In this document: in pieces, positions 1-7,607 of the stretch
Layout: every line of letters starts with the position of its first letter
How positions within the stretch are numbered: the first letter of the stretch is position 1
Source of the DNA: Lachnospiraceae bacterium
GTDB lineage: Bacteria > Bacillota > Clostridia > Lachnospirales > Lachnospiraceae
Reading direction: 5' to 3'
Assembly: GCA_017445585.1 (NCBI GenBank)
Contig: JAFSTX010000015.1
Coordinates: 1-32,830 of the forward strand
DNA: 32,830 bases
Program-made: the position numbers and the translations under genes
The notes under the pieces: model-generated
What the model saw: the letters and a program-made list of their open reading frames with translations, nothing else
Databases searched by the model: none
What the model was told of the DNA's origin: nothing

Positions 1-599
1 ACCGGGTCGTGGAAAGAAAGGAAGTTCCGCTATTCGACAACAAGGCATTTCGCGAGGCTATCATCAATGCCATCTTACATAATCGGTGGATCGACGGAAA
101 TGAGCCTATGATCTCGGTCTTTTCCAATCGTATCGAGATTTTGTCCAGAGGGACCATTCCTCCCGCACAGACGATGGAAGGCTTTTTCCTGGGAGAATCA
201 GTCCCGGTCAATGAAAAGCTTTCGGAGATATTCCTGCAGCTTCATATCAGTGAGAAATCCGGCAGAGGAGTTCCAAAGATCATAGAGGTCTACGGGAAGG
301 ATGCATTTACGTTCAGAGAGAATTCCATTGTCGTTACGATTCCGTTCCAGCGGATCCATAATCCCCAGACTGGAGAAAACAGGTTGGGGAATAACATGGG
401 GAACAAAAAGCAGCTGAACGAGCGACGCAGCAGGATTCTCGCAGAAATGCGAAACGACCCGAACATTACGACGGCACAGCTTAGAGTTATCCTTAACTGC
501 GCAGAGACGACCGTTGAAAATAATATCGCCTATTTGCGTAACAACGGTTATATTGAACGGGTTGGTTCCAGAAAGACTGGTTACTGGAAAATACTATGA
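1..599 (+). CDS. 3' part of HATPase / winged-helix transcriptional regulator (5' partial)
   Basis: This is the C-terminal part of a gene whose frame stays open to the left edge, so the true start lies outside the window; the GTG at position 9 is only the first in-frame start-like codon. The visible ~199 residues begin with a GHKL-type ATPase segment: an N-box-like REAIINAILHNRW and a glycine motif SGRGVPKI. This is the arrangement of the HATPase_c_4 domain that usually follows an AlbA_2 (divergent AAA-4) DNA-binding domain. The last ~60 residues form a winged helix (RSRILAEMRNDPNITTAQL...ETTVENNIAYLRNNGYIERVGS). The family is annotated as putative transcriptional regulators or ATP-binding proteins; its ligand and targets are unknown. 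It ends with TGA and shows no operon link to the minus-strand gene downstream. The family call is fairly safe, the function is not. Confidence 0.8.
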   Translation, partial: RVVERKEVPLFDNKAFREAIINAILHNRWIDGNEPMISVFSNRIEILSRGTIPPAQTMEGFFLGESVPVNEKLSEIFLQLHISEKSGRGVPKIIEVYGKDAFTFRENSIVVTIPFQRIHNPQTGENRLGNNMGNKKQLNERRSRILAEMRNDPNITTAQLRVILNCAETTVENNIAYLRNNGYIERVGSRKTGYWKIL

Positions 600-652
600 A
601 TAGCATTAGTCTTGAGGCAACATATAGCAATAATAGTGGGAGGGGTTAATAT

Positions 653-739
653 ATGGATTGGCAATTTATAACGCATCATCTAACACTACGAATAGTATTC
701 TGTTTCTTTTCATCAAGTAAAACTCTCCTGCTTATCTGA
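653..739 (+). CDS. possible 28-residue small ORF with strong RBS
   Basis: An ATG at 653 follows a strong GGGAGGGG (638-645) at a spacing of 7 and opens a 28-codon frame (MDWQFITHHLTLRIVFCFFS...) ending in TGA. The peptide is hydrophobic and basic and could insert in the membrane. No family is recognised. It could equally be the preserved start of a decayed gene, or chance. The rest of 600-843 holds only short A/T-rich hairpins (for example GAAAAC-5-GTTTTC at 786-802) between the two gene ends. Confidence 0.25.
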   Translation: MDWQFITHHLTLRIVFCFFSSSKTLLLI

Positions 740-843
740 CAGAGTGCAAATCCTCTCAACGCGTACTGTCCTGCAGCTCTCCGCTGAAAACATACAGTTT
801 TCGTAGCGTTTTGTCTTTTTATCCGAAAACTCTATCTTCAGTT

Positions 844-3273
844 TTATCCTTTATACTCCACCATCAGCATTGTGATGTCATCGAACTGCTCAGCTTCACC
901 GACAAAAGCGTCCACATCCGCTTTTACACCTGTGAGCGTCGCGCGGGCGCCGTCGCTCTGATGTGCATTCAGATAAGTCAGGAGTCTGTCCTCGCCATAG
1001 AGTTGCTCTTCGGTATCGGTCGCCTCCGTCACACCGTCAGTATACAGATATATCCTGTCACCGGGCTGCAGATCGACCTCATGACGGCGGTAACGCATCC
1101 CTTCTATTCCGGCCAGGACCATCCCTGCCCGCGACCTGAGATACTCATATCCTTTTCCGTTTCGGAAGAGAAGGGGCGGATTGTGTCCTGCATTAACGAA
1201 ATCCACATGACCTGTCGCGGTATCCAGTATTCCGAACCAGACCGTAACGAACATGCCTGCCTCATTTGTCTCACAGAGCTTCTCATTTGCCTGAGTCATG
1301 ACCTCATCAATAGGCAGCCCCGACTCGGCCAGATTCTTGATCATGGTCTTGGAAGTCATCATAAACATGGCCGCCGGAATGCCCTTGCCGGACACGTCGG
1401 CTATCAGAAATGCCACCCGTCCCTCAGGCAGCCGGTAGAAATCATAGAAATCACCTCCGACCTCCTTTGCGGTATCCATCGTCGCATAGATCTCATACGA
1501 CGATTCATTCGGAAACACCGAAGGCAGTGCGGAGTGCTGGATCAATTTTGCAAAAGCCAGCTCCTTATCTATGCGCGAAGCAGCCTCGTCTATATATCTC
1601 TTCAGAGTGTCCACCGTGGTATTGATATCATCGGACAGAGAGGCAAATTCCCGGCTGCCGCGCACGTCTACGACTGTATTGAGATTGCCGCCGATAATCA
1701 TTCCCAGATCCTCGTTCACGGTTTTTATATTATCCACGACATGCCTCTTGATGAGCAGATAAATCAGTATAAACATAGCCGCAAAGATCAGGACCATCAT
1801 AAAGGAATTCACATACGCCGAAGCATCCCTCGCCGCGAAGGCATCGGCCTCCGGAATCATCGCAAAGACATAATACCCCTCCGCGTATCTGCACATGCAG
1901 ATGCATTCCTCTTTATAAACGGTGCAGCGGAAGAGTTCCTCCTCGCCGCGCGAACTGTCGATCCAAAGTCCGGATTCAGAGAGCTTCCTGCTTTTGCCTG
2001 AGACGGCATTGCTGACTATGATACCGTCGGAGTCAGACAGGATCATGTATCCGTCTGTGCTGATATGACGGTTCTTTGTGATATCACGCACATACTTGTC
2101 GATATCGGCGCGAAAGTCCGTATCGTCCAGACCTATCTGAACAAAACCCTCCTTGCTGAGAGACATACCGACGTATTTCCTGTATATCTCTGTATCGTAG
2201 GTGGTAGGACCGTATTCCTGACTGTACTGCGATGTGCCCTGAGTCAGAGCCATGAACTCCGCAGACTGCTCTCCTGAATTCATATCAAAGCCTATAAAGC
2301 GCGGATCCGTGCTGTCCGTGATTAAGCCCTCTCCATCGACTACATTGATCTCACTGACATTATAGAGTTCCGCCAGCTCACTCAGCGTTTTGTCGCTTCC
2401 GGACTCCACATACAGCCTGACCTTGTTGCACCTGTCAAAAAGATCGCTTTCAAGAGATTCCCTGATCTCCGTTTCAACGTCATTTATATTCTCACTGAGA
2501 AGGGTACGGCTGTTGCTTACGGCAGTCGAAGTCTGAAGAACATATACAAATGTGGTGGTGATCAGGAACGCGAGTACGACGCATACGAGGAGTCTCGTCT
2601 GTATCTTGTTTGATATGCCTGTTACACGGTGCTCTTTCCAGTGAATGCCGCTGCTGATGATCGTGATCACCAGCAGTGAAACTGCCACAGCAAAGGAATT
2701 GACAAAAATCATAGGCAGCGTGCACGCTCTTATCACGGCGTACGCCTGAGTCGTATCGTCCAGGTGCGTTACGAATACCAGTGAGAGATGGACCACTTCC
2801 ATGACGACTCCCGTGACCATACCCACGCCCCAGGTCGGACGTTTGTTATCAAACAGAAGCTTGCGCAGAGCACCGGCATAAAACCCGCAGATAATCGTAG
2901 AAATGGTACAGGCCAGTCTGGTATACGCTCCCGCGCCCCAGAGCACCGCAAACCACCTCTCCACTCCGCCTATTATGCCTGATATGATGCCGGCAGGCGC
3001 GCCGAAGATAAGTCCGGCGCACAGCGGCGCTGCGTCGCGCACATTGATGACGGCTCCCTCCGTCGCGACGCCGAATTCCGTCCCGAATACGGACGCGGCT
3101 CCGAAAAAGATGCCGATTACCGCCTGCCAGGCAGCATAGGGAATCTTTTTGGCAAAAGGGGCCCTGCGAAGCAGGTAGAAAACGACCGACATCCCTATCG
3201 GAACCAGACTTACCAGTATAAGCTGCAGATATATATTCCAGTCGATGTCTAAATTCACACTGAGAAAATCCAT
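844..3273 (-). CDS. membrane SpoIIE-family PP2C phosphatase with LytS-like 5TM sensor
   Basis: This is a predicted integral-membrane serine/threonine phosphatase of 809 residues. Residues ~12-215 are a 5TM-5TMR_LYT domain, the membrane sensor of LytS histidine kinases. Then come a transmembrane helix (~228-250), an extracytoplasmic sensor region (~250-485), a second helix (~488-508), a HAMP-like linker and a C-terminal SpoIIE/PP2C domain (~578-809). Metal-binding motifs are present: GGDFYDF (606-612), ADVSGKG (625-631), a TDGVTEA block near 745 and FDD at 797-799. Such proteins dephosphorylate anti-anti-sigma factors in partner-switching pathways, but no anti-sigma or STAS gene is in the window. 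I chose the ATG at 3273 because GGAG sits 6 bases upstream and a good promoter lies just beyond; a longer frame to 3390 would start upstream of that promoter. The gene is divergent from the nucleoside transporter. The ligand is unknown. Confidence 0.9.
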   Translation of the reverse strand: MDFLSVNLDIDWNIYLQLILVSLVPIGMSVVFYLLRRAPFAKKIPYAAWQAVIGIFFGAASVFGTEFGVATEGAVINVRDAAPLCAGLIFGAPAGIISGIIGGVERWFAVLWGAGAYTRLACTISTIICGFYAGALRKLLFDNKRPTWGVGMVTGVVMEVVHLSLVFVTHLDDTTQAYAVIRACTLPMIFVNSFAVAVSLLVITIISSGIHWKEHRVTGISNKIQTRLLVCVVLAFLITTTFVYVLQTSTAVSNSRTLLSENINDVETEIRESLESDLFDRCNKVRLYVESGSDKTLSELAELYNVSEINVVDGEGLITDSTDPRFIGFDMNSGEQSAEFMALTQGTSQYSQEYGPTTYDTEIYRKYVGMSLSKEGFVQIGLDDTDFRADIDKYVRDITKNRHISTDGYMILSDSDGIIVSNAVSGKSRKLSESGLWIDSSRGEEELFRCTVYKEECICMCRYAEGYYVFAMIPEADAFAARDASAYVNSFMMVLIFAAMFILIYLLIKRHVVDNIKTVNEDLGMIIGGNLNTVVDVRGSREFASLSDDINTTVDTLKRYIDEAASRIDKELAFAKLIQHSALPSVFPNESSYEIYATMDTAKEVGGDFYDFYRLPEGRVAFLIADVSGKGIPAAMFMMTSKTMIKNLAESGLPIDEVMTQANEKLCETNEAGMFVTVWFGILDTATGHVDFVNAGHNPPLLFRNGKGYEYLRSRAGMVLAGIEGMRYRRHEVDLQPGDRIYLYTDGVTEATDTEEQLYGEDRLLTYLNAHQSDGARATLTGVKADVDAFVGEAEQFDDITMLMVEYKG

Positions 3274-3310
3274 GGTTATCTCCGTTTTTCTGTACATGAT
3301 TATTATGTAA

Positions 3311-3339
3311 ATAATACCATCCGCAGCAGTTATTGTCAG
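3311..3339 (-). promoter_or_regulatory. sigma-A-type promoter for the SpoIIE phosphatase
   Basis: Read on the minus strand: CTGACA (3339-3334), 17-base spacer, TATTAT (3316-3311), each 5/6 to consensus. Transcription would begin near 3304, about 30 bases before the ATG at 3273, which supports the shorter start of that gene. Confidence 0.7.
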
Positions 3340-3403
3340 CATTTTTTTATCGTATACTTCAGGGCTCTGCCGCAAATTGACGCGCGACACAGGAGTTATG
3401 CAA

Positions 3404-3447
3404 ATATACCATGATATCCCTACAGATATGCCATGATATGCATGCAG
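3404..3447 (+). repeat. two 22-bp tandem direct repeats upstream of the transporter promoter
   Basis: Two adjacent 22-bp units, 3404-3425 and 3426-3447, share 18 of 22 bases around the core CCATGATAT. The pair ends 8 bases before the -35 box at 3456. Two helical turns per unit would place bound protomers on one DNA face, so this is a candidate operator for nucleoside control of the importer. No matching regulator is encoded in the window. Confidence 0.6.
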
Positions 3448-3455
3448 ATACCGTG

Positions 3456-3484
3456 TTGACTACATTGTAAAAATATCTTAAAAT
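3456..3484 (+). promoter_or_regulatory. sigma-A-type promoter of the nucleoside ABC transporter operon
   Basis: TTGACT (3456-3461), a 17-base spacer and TAAAAT (3479-3484). The expected start near 3491 gives a leader of about 47 bases before the lipoprotein ATG, too short for a purine riboswitch. Confidence 0.8.
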
Positions 3485-3537
3485 GTCCATGTAGTCCGGC
3501 ACAGAAAACAAGCCGGAAGATAAGGAGAAAAGATCCA

Positions 3538-4653
3538 ATGAAAAAGTTTCTTTCTGTAGTCCTTTCTCTGATCATGGTCCTGTCGCTCACCGCGTGCGGC
3601 GGCAATTCCGGATCAGAGGGCGGTTCCGATTCCTATGAGATCGCTGTCGTTACAGACGTAGGCCAGCTCATGGACGGCGGATTCAACCAGGGTACCTATG
3701 AGGGCGCAAAGGCTTACGCCGAGGCTAACGGCAAGACCTATCAGTATTATCAGCCCGCCAACGGCTCCGATGCTACCGATAACGACCGTGTCGCCGCTAT
3801 GCGTCAGGCCATCCAGAACGGCGCCAAGGTCATCGTAGCTCCCGGCTTCCTTCAGGCCACGGCTATGACCACCGTTGCTCTTGAGAGCCCTGATGTCAAG
3901 TTCATCTTCGTTGACGGCTGGGCACTCACCGACGACAAGGAAGAGGTCATCCCCAACGTCACCGCTATCGTCTACAAGGAGCAGGAGTCCGGTTATCTGG
4001 CCGGCTACGCTGCTGTAAAAGACGGCTATACCAAGCTTGGCGGAACCTTCGGCGGCGGCGGATCCAATCCTGCCTGCAACCGTTTCGCTTACGGCTACGT
4101 TCAGGGTGCGAAGGACGCTGCTGCTGAGATCGGCGCGACTGTCGAGATCAGGATCAGCTTCCAGTACGGCGGTTCCTTCTCGGCTTCCTCCGAGCTGGCT
4201 ACCCAGATGGGCACCTGGTACAACAACGGCACCGAGGTCATCTTCTCCTGCGGCGGCTCCATGGTACAGAGCGTTATCTCCGCTGCCAACGAGACCGACA
4301 ACGGCAAGATCATCGGCGTCGATACCGACCAGTCGATCCTCAGCGACCGCGTCATCACTTCCGCTACCAAGGGCCTGAGCGTTTCTGTTCAGAAGGTCCT
4401 GGGCGAGTTCTATGACGGCAAGTGGGATGAGCTCCTCGGCGGCCAGGCGTCCAATCTCGGCGCTGCCGACGACGCCACCGGACTTCCTTTTGCCACCTCC
4501 AAGTTCACCACCTTCACCGAGGCTGATTACAACGCCATCTTCGAGAAGATCAAGACCGGCGCCGTAACTCCCGATGCAAACGTAGAGGGCTGCGAGAATG
4601 CCGATTTCTGGACCGCTCTGTCCGACGGCAGCACCACGGTAGTCTATGAATAA
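3538..4653 (+). CDS. BMP-family nucleoside-binding lipoprotein of ABC importer
   Basis: This is the substrate-binding lipoprotein of the nucleoside importer encoded downstream. It has a short signal peptide with lipobox LTAC; Cys20 would be lipidated and anchored in the membrane. The mature protein starts with a Gly/Ser linker and is a basic membrane protein (BMP/PnrA, Pfam Bmp) fold: the early DVGQLMDGGFNQGTYEG corresponds to the family signature, and FIFVDG and IIGVDTD follow. Family members bind purine or pyrimidine nucleosides. The length of 371 is typical. The start is set by AAGGAG (3522-3527), ten bases before ATG, with a strong promoter upstream. Codon choice is strongly C-ending, unlike the surface genes later in the window, suggesting high expression. 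It is separated from the ATPase gene by a 135-base region with strong hairpins. Exact nucleoside preference cannot be read from sequence. Confidence 0.93.
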   Translation: MKKFLSVVLSLIMVLSLTACGGNSGSEGGSDSYEIAVVTDVGQLMDGGFNQGTYEGAKAYAEANGKTYQYYQPANGSDATDNDRVAAMRQAIQNGAKVIVAPGFLQATAMTTVALESPDVKFIFVDGWALTDDKEEVIPNVTAIVYKEQESGYLAGYAAVKDGYTKLGGTFGGGGSNPACNRFAYGYVQGAKDAAAEIGATVEIRISFQYGGSFSASSELATQMGTWYNNGTEVIFSCGGSMVQSVISAANETDNGKIIGVDTDQSILSDRVITSATKGLSVSVQKVLGEFYDGKWDELLGGQASNLGAADDATGLPFATSKFTTFTEADYNAIFEKIKTGAVTPDANVEGCENADFWTALSDGSTTVVYE

Positions 4654-4676
4654 GCCGATACTTTGATCATTACTTC

Positions 4677-4753
4677 AGAGAGAAAGGGCCCCGTGTCCTT
4701 TCTCTCTTTTGCGGATATAAAGGAATGATCCTCTGTATCCGCAAAAGAGAGAA
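4677..4753 (+). promoter_or_regulatory. overlapping, mutually exclusive hairpins between lipoprotein and ATPase genes
   Basis: Hairpin A pairs 4677-4687 with 4697-4707 (11 perfect bp, 9-base loop) and is followed by TTTT. Hairpin B pairs 4700-4717 with 4736-4753 (18 perfect bp). Both need bases 4700-4707, so only one can form at a time. Hairpin A looks like a weak intrinsic terminator or 3'-end stabiliser for the lipoprotein message. Hairpin B would disrupt A and lies 20 bases before the ATPase ribosome binding site. The likely effect is more lipoprotein than ATPase/permease, possibly regulated. Confidence 0.65.
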
Positions 4754-4788
4754 GCTTGCTTTTGGCAAAAACGGAAGGAGTAGGCAAT

Positions 4789-6333
4789 ATGAGCAATTCA
4801 CCGTACATAATCGAGATGCGCCATATCACAAAGGTCTTTGGTACCAACCGTGCAAATGACGACATCACGCTCCAGCTCAAAAAGGGCGAGATCCACGCTC
4901 TGCTCGGAGAAAACGGCGCAGGCAAATCCACGTTGATGAGCATCCTGTTCGGTCTGTACGACCCCGATGAGGGCGAGATCTACAAGAACGGCGAAAAGGT
5001 CACCATCAAGGATCCCAACGACGCCACAGCCCTGGGCATAGGAATGGTCCACCAGCACTTCAAGCTCGTGGAATGCTTCAGCGTCCTTGACAACATAATC
5101 CTCGGCGAAGAGGATACGCGCATGGGCTTTCTCCAGAAAAAGACCGCCCGCGCCAAAGTCAGGGAGCTCAGCGATAAATACGGCCTGTACGTGGATCCCG
5201 ACGCGATCATCGAAGACATCACGGTCGGCATGCAGCAGCGTACCGAGATCCTCAAGATGCTCTACCGCGACAACGAGATACTTATCTTTGACGAGCCCAC
5301 TGCCGTCCTTACTCCCCAGGAGATCGACGAGCTGATGCAGATCATGAAAAATCTCGCTGCCGAGGGCAAATCGATCCTCTTTATCACCCACAAGCTCAAC
5401 GAGATCATGGAGGTCGCCGACCGCTGCTCCGTACTCCGGAAAGGCAAATATATCGGCACCGTAAACGTGGCCGAGACGACCAAGGAAGACCTCTCCGAAA
5501 TGATGGTCGGGCATTCGGTCAAATTCGCGGTGGACAAGGCCCCTGCCAAACCTGCCGAGCCAGTGCTCGAACTCAGAAATCTCTGTGTCAGGAGCCGCTC
5601 CAGCCACAAGAACGCCGTCAACGACGTGTCCTTCACCGTACACGCCGGTGAGATAGTCTGTATCGCCGGTATCGACGGCAACGGACAGACGGAGCTCGGA
5701 TATGCCATCACCGGCCTTGAGAAGGCCGATAGCGGCAGCATCATCATGTGCGGTGAGGACATCACGAAAAAGAACGTCCGCTACCGCTGCGAGCACGGCA
5801 TGAGCCATATCCCCGAGGACCGTCACAAGCACGGCCTCATCCTCGATTTCTCGCTCCAGGAAAACATGGTCCTGCGCCGCTATCTGGAGCCCGAATTCCA
5901 GAAAAACGGTTTTATCAGATTTAAGGAAGTCCGCGAATACGCCGAAAAACTGACGGAGGAATTTGACGTCAGGAGCAGCGCCGGAGTCGACTCCACGGCG
6001 CGCTCGATGTCCGGCGGAAACCAGCAGAAAGCCGTGGTTGCCAGAGAGCTCGACCACGATCACAAGCTCCTTGTCGCCATTCAGCCCACCCGCGGACTGG
6101 ATGTGGGAGCCATAGAATTTATCCACAGCGAGATAGTCAAAAAGCGCGATGCCGGAGCAGCCATCCTGCTCATCTCACTCGAGCTGGACGAGATCATGAG
6201 TCTCTCCGACCGGATCCTCGTCATGTATGAGGGCGAGATAGTCGGACACCTCGATCCGAAGACCACGGACGTCAAGGAGATGGGCCTGTACATGGCCGGC
6301 GCCAAGCGCGACACCGTAAAGGAGGAGGGATGA
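4789..6333 (+). CDS. nucleoside ABC importer ATP-binding protein (two fused ATPase domains)
   Basis: This 514-residue protein is the double-ATPase subunit of a BMP-type nucleoside importer, the family of Bacillus subtilis NupO and of sugar ATPases such as RbsA/MglA. Domain 1 has Walker A GENGAGKST (40-48), a degenerate signature VGMQQRTEI and Walker B ILIFDEPT (164-171) with the switch His at ITHK. Domain 2 has a degenerate P-loop GIDGNGQTEL (294-303), a good signature SMSGGNQQK (406-414) and LLVAIQPTRGLDVG instead of a normal Walker B. That asymmetry is normal for this family and implies one competent and one degenerate ATP site. The start at 4789 is chosen over an in-frame ATG at 4756 because GGAAGGAG (4773-4780) lies 8 bases before it. 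The gene overlaps the first permease by four bases (ATGA). Confidence 0.93.
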   Translation: MSNSPYIIEMRHITKVFGTNRANDDITLQLKKGEIHALLGENGAGKSTLMSILFGLYDPDEGEIYKNGEKVTIKDPNDATALGIGMVHQHFKLVECFSVLDNIILGEEDTRMGFLQKKTARAKVRELSDKYGLYVDPDAIIEDITVGMQQRTEILKMLYRDNEILIFDEPTAVLTPQEIDELMQIMKNLAAEGKSILFITHKLNEIMEVADRCSVLRKGKYIGTVNVAETTKEDLSEMMVGHSVKFAVDKAPAKPAEPVLELRNLCVRSRSSHKNAVNDVSFTVHAGEIVCIAGIDGNGQTELGYAITGLEKADSGSIIMCGEDITKKNVRYRCEHGMSHIPEDRHKHGLILDFSLQENMVLRRYLEPEFQKNGFIRFKEVREYAEKLTEEFDVRSSAGVDSTARSMSGGNQQKAVVARELDHDHKLLVAIQPTRGLDVGAIEFIHSEIVKKRDAGAAILLISLELDEIMSLSDRILVMYEGEIVGHLDPKTTDVKEMGLYMAGAKRDTVKEEG

Positions 6334-7607
6334 ACATGAGCGGCTTTATGAAAAAAGAGGGCGTCAAGTCCGTAATTTCCTCTGTACTGTGTATCCTTGC
6401 CGGTGTTCTGCTCGGCTTTATCATCATGGTGCTGCTGGCGCTCTTTAACGACCGCACCTCGATAGGGGACGCGGTAAAAGGTCTGGGCATCCTGCTCGCG
6501 GGACCTTTTTCCAGCGGCAACGCGGCGTATATAGTCACAAACGTCGGCGACATGATCTTCTATTCCACGCCGCTCATCATGACCGGTCTGTCGGTAGCCA
6601 TCGCCTATAAGACGGGCCTGTTCAATATCGGAGCGGCCGGACAGTTCTACATGGGCACCCTTGCCGCCCTGATGATCGCTCTGAACGCAGATACGAACGG
6701 CAGCCCCGCCATGGGCTTCCTTGTATGGCTGGCGGCGCTCCTTACGGCAATGCTCGCCGGCATGATCTGGGGCGCGATCCCGGGCTTTTTCAAAGCCGTG
6801 TTCAACGTCAACGAGGTCATAGTCTGCATCATGACAAACTGGATCTCCGCAAATATCGTCACCTGGATCTTTACCAATACGCCTGACCTCATCAACCGGA
6901 GCGCGGGCAAATCCGGCTATCTGATCACGACTGCGGTCACGGGCAACGGAACGCCCAAGCTCGGGCTCGATCAGGTATTCAAAGGGTCCTACATCGACAT
7001 GGGCATTCTGGTAGCCATCGCCCTCGCCATAGTGATCTACGTCATCCTTACCAAGACCACCTTCGGCTACGAGCTGCGCGCCTGCGGTTCCAATAAATAC
7101 GGCGCGCGCTGCGCGGGCATGAACGAAAAGCGCAACATAATCGTCTCCATGGCCATCGCCGGCGGACTGGCCGCGATCGGCGGCGCGCTCTACTACCTTA
7201 ATCCCGGTATTGAGCTCAAATTTGATACGGCATACAGCCAGCTCCCCAGCTACGGCTTCAACGGTATCCCCGTTGCCCTGCTGGGCAGCAACAACCCCAT
7301 AGCGGTCATATTTGTAGGTATCTTCATCAGATTCCTCAGTCTGGGCGGAGACCATCTGACCAGCGCGGGCTACAACAAATATATTTCCGACATCATCGTG
7401 GCCCTGATCATCTACTTCGCGGGCTTCTCCATGTTCTTTAAGGGCTTTATCACAAAGCTTGCGAGGAAAAAGGAAAAGGCTGCCGAGGAAGCTGCAAAGG
7501 CAGCGGTGCAGAAACCGTCCGTGGAAGGGGAAAAGACCGGGGCAAAAGCCGATGAGGCTGCACCGGAAAAAGCCCTGACCGAAGGAAAGGAGGCTGAGAC
7601 GAAATGA
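6330..7607 (+). CDS. nucleoside ABC importer permease 1
   Basis: This is an integral-membrane permease of the BPD_transp_2 (LivH/RbsC-like) family, like B. subtilis NupP. Several hydrophobic helices are visible, and the family motif GLSVAIAYKTGLFNIGAAGQ sits near residue 90. Later segments TTFGYELRACGSNKYGARCAG and GGDHLTSAGYNKYISD match the cytoplasmic coupling region and the end of the family. The last ~50 residues form a hydrophilic Lys/Glu/Ala-rich tail that is not part of the transport fold. The ATG at 6330 overlaps the ATPase stop; an ATG at 6336 is better spaced from GGAGG (6324-6328) and may be the true start, two residues shorter. It overlaps permease 2 by four bases, consistent with translational coupling and equal subunit amounts. 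Confidence 0.92.
   Translation: MNMSGFMKKEGVKSVISSVLCILAGVLLGFIIMVLLALFNDRTSIGDAVKGLGILLAGPFSSGNAAYIVTNVGDMIFYSTPLIMTGLSVAIAYKTGLFNIGAAGQFYMGTLAALMIALNADTNGSPAMGFLVWLAALLTAMLAGMIWGAIPGFFKAVFNVNEVIVCIMTNWISANIVTWIFTNTPDLINRSAGKSGYLITTAVTGNGTPKLGLDQVFKGSYIDMGILVAIALAIVIYVILTKTTFGYELRACGSNKYGARCAGMNEKRNIIVSMAIAGGLAAIGGALYYLNPGIELKFDTAYSQLPSYGFNGIPVALLGSNNPIAVIFVGIFIRFLSLGGDHLTSAGYNKYISDIIVALIIYFAGFSMFFKGFITKLARKKEKAAEEAAKAAVQKPSVEGEKTGAKADEAAPEKALTEGKEAETK

Noticed and set aside
811-2001. 396-codon plus-strand frame opposite the SpoIIE phosphatase
   Set aside because: It covers the catalytic domain of a clear gene on the other strand and shows no domain or ribosome binding site.
3274-3390. Longer N-terminus for the SpoIIE phosphatase (start at 3390)
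   Set aside because: A good promoter at 3339-3311 lies inside that extension and only the ATG at 3273 has a ribosome binding site.
3485-3537. Purine riboswitch before the nucleoside importer
   Set aside because: The leader is only about 47 bases and lacks the conserved three-way-junction core.
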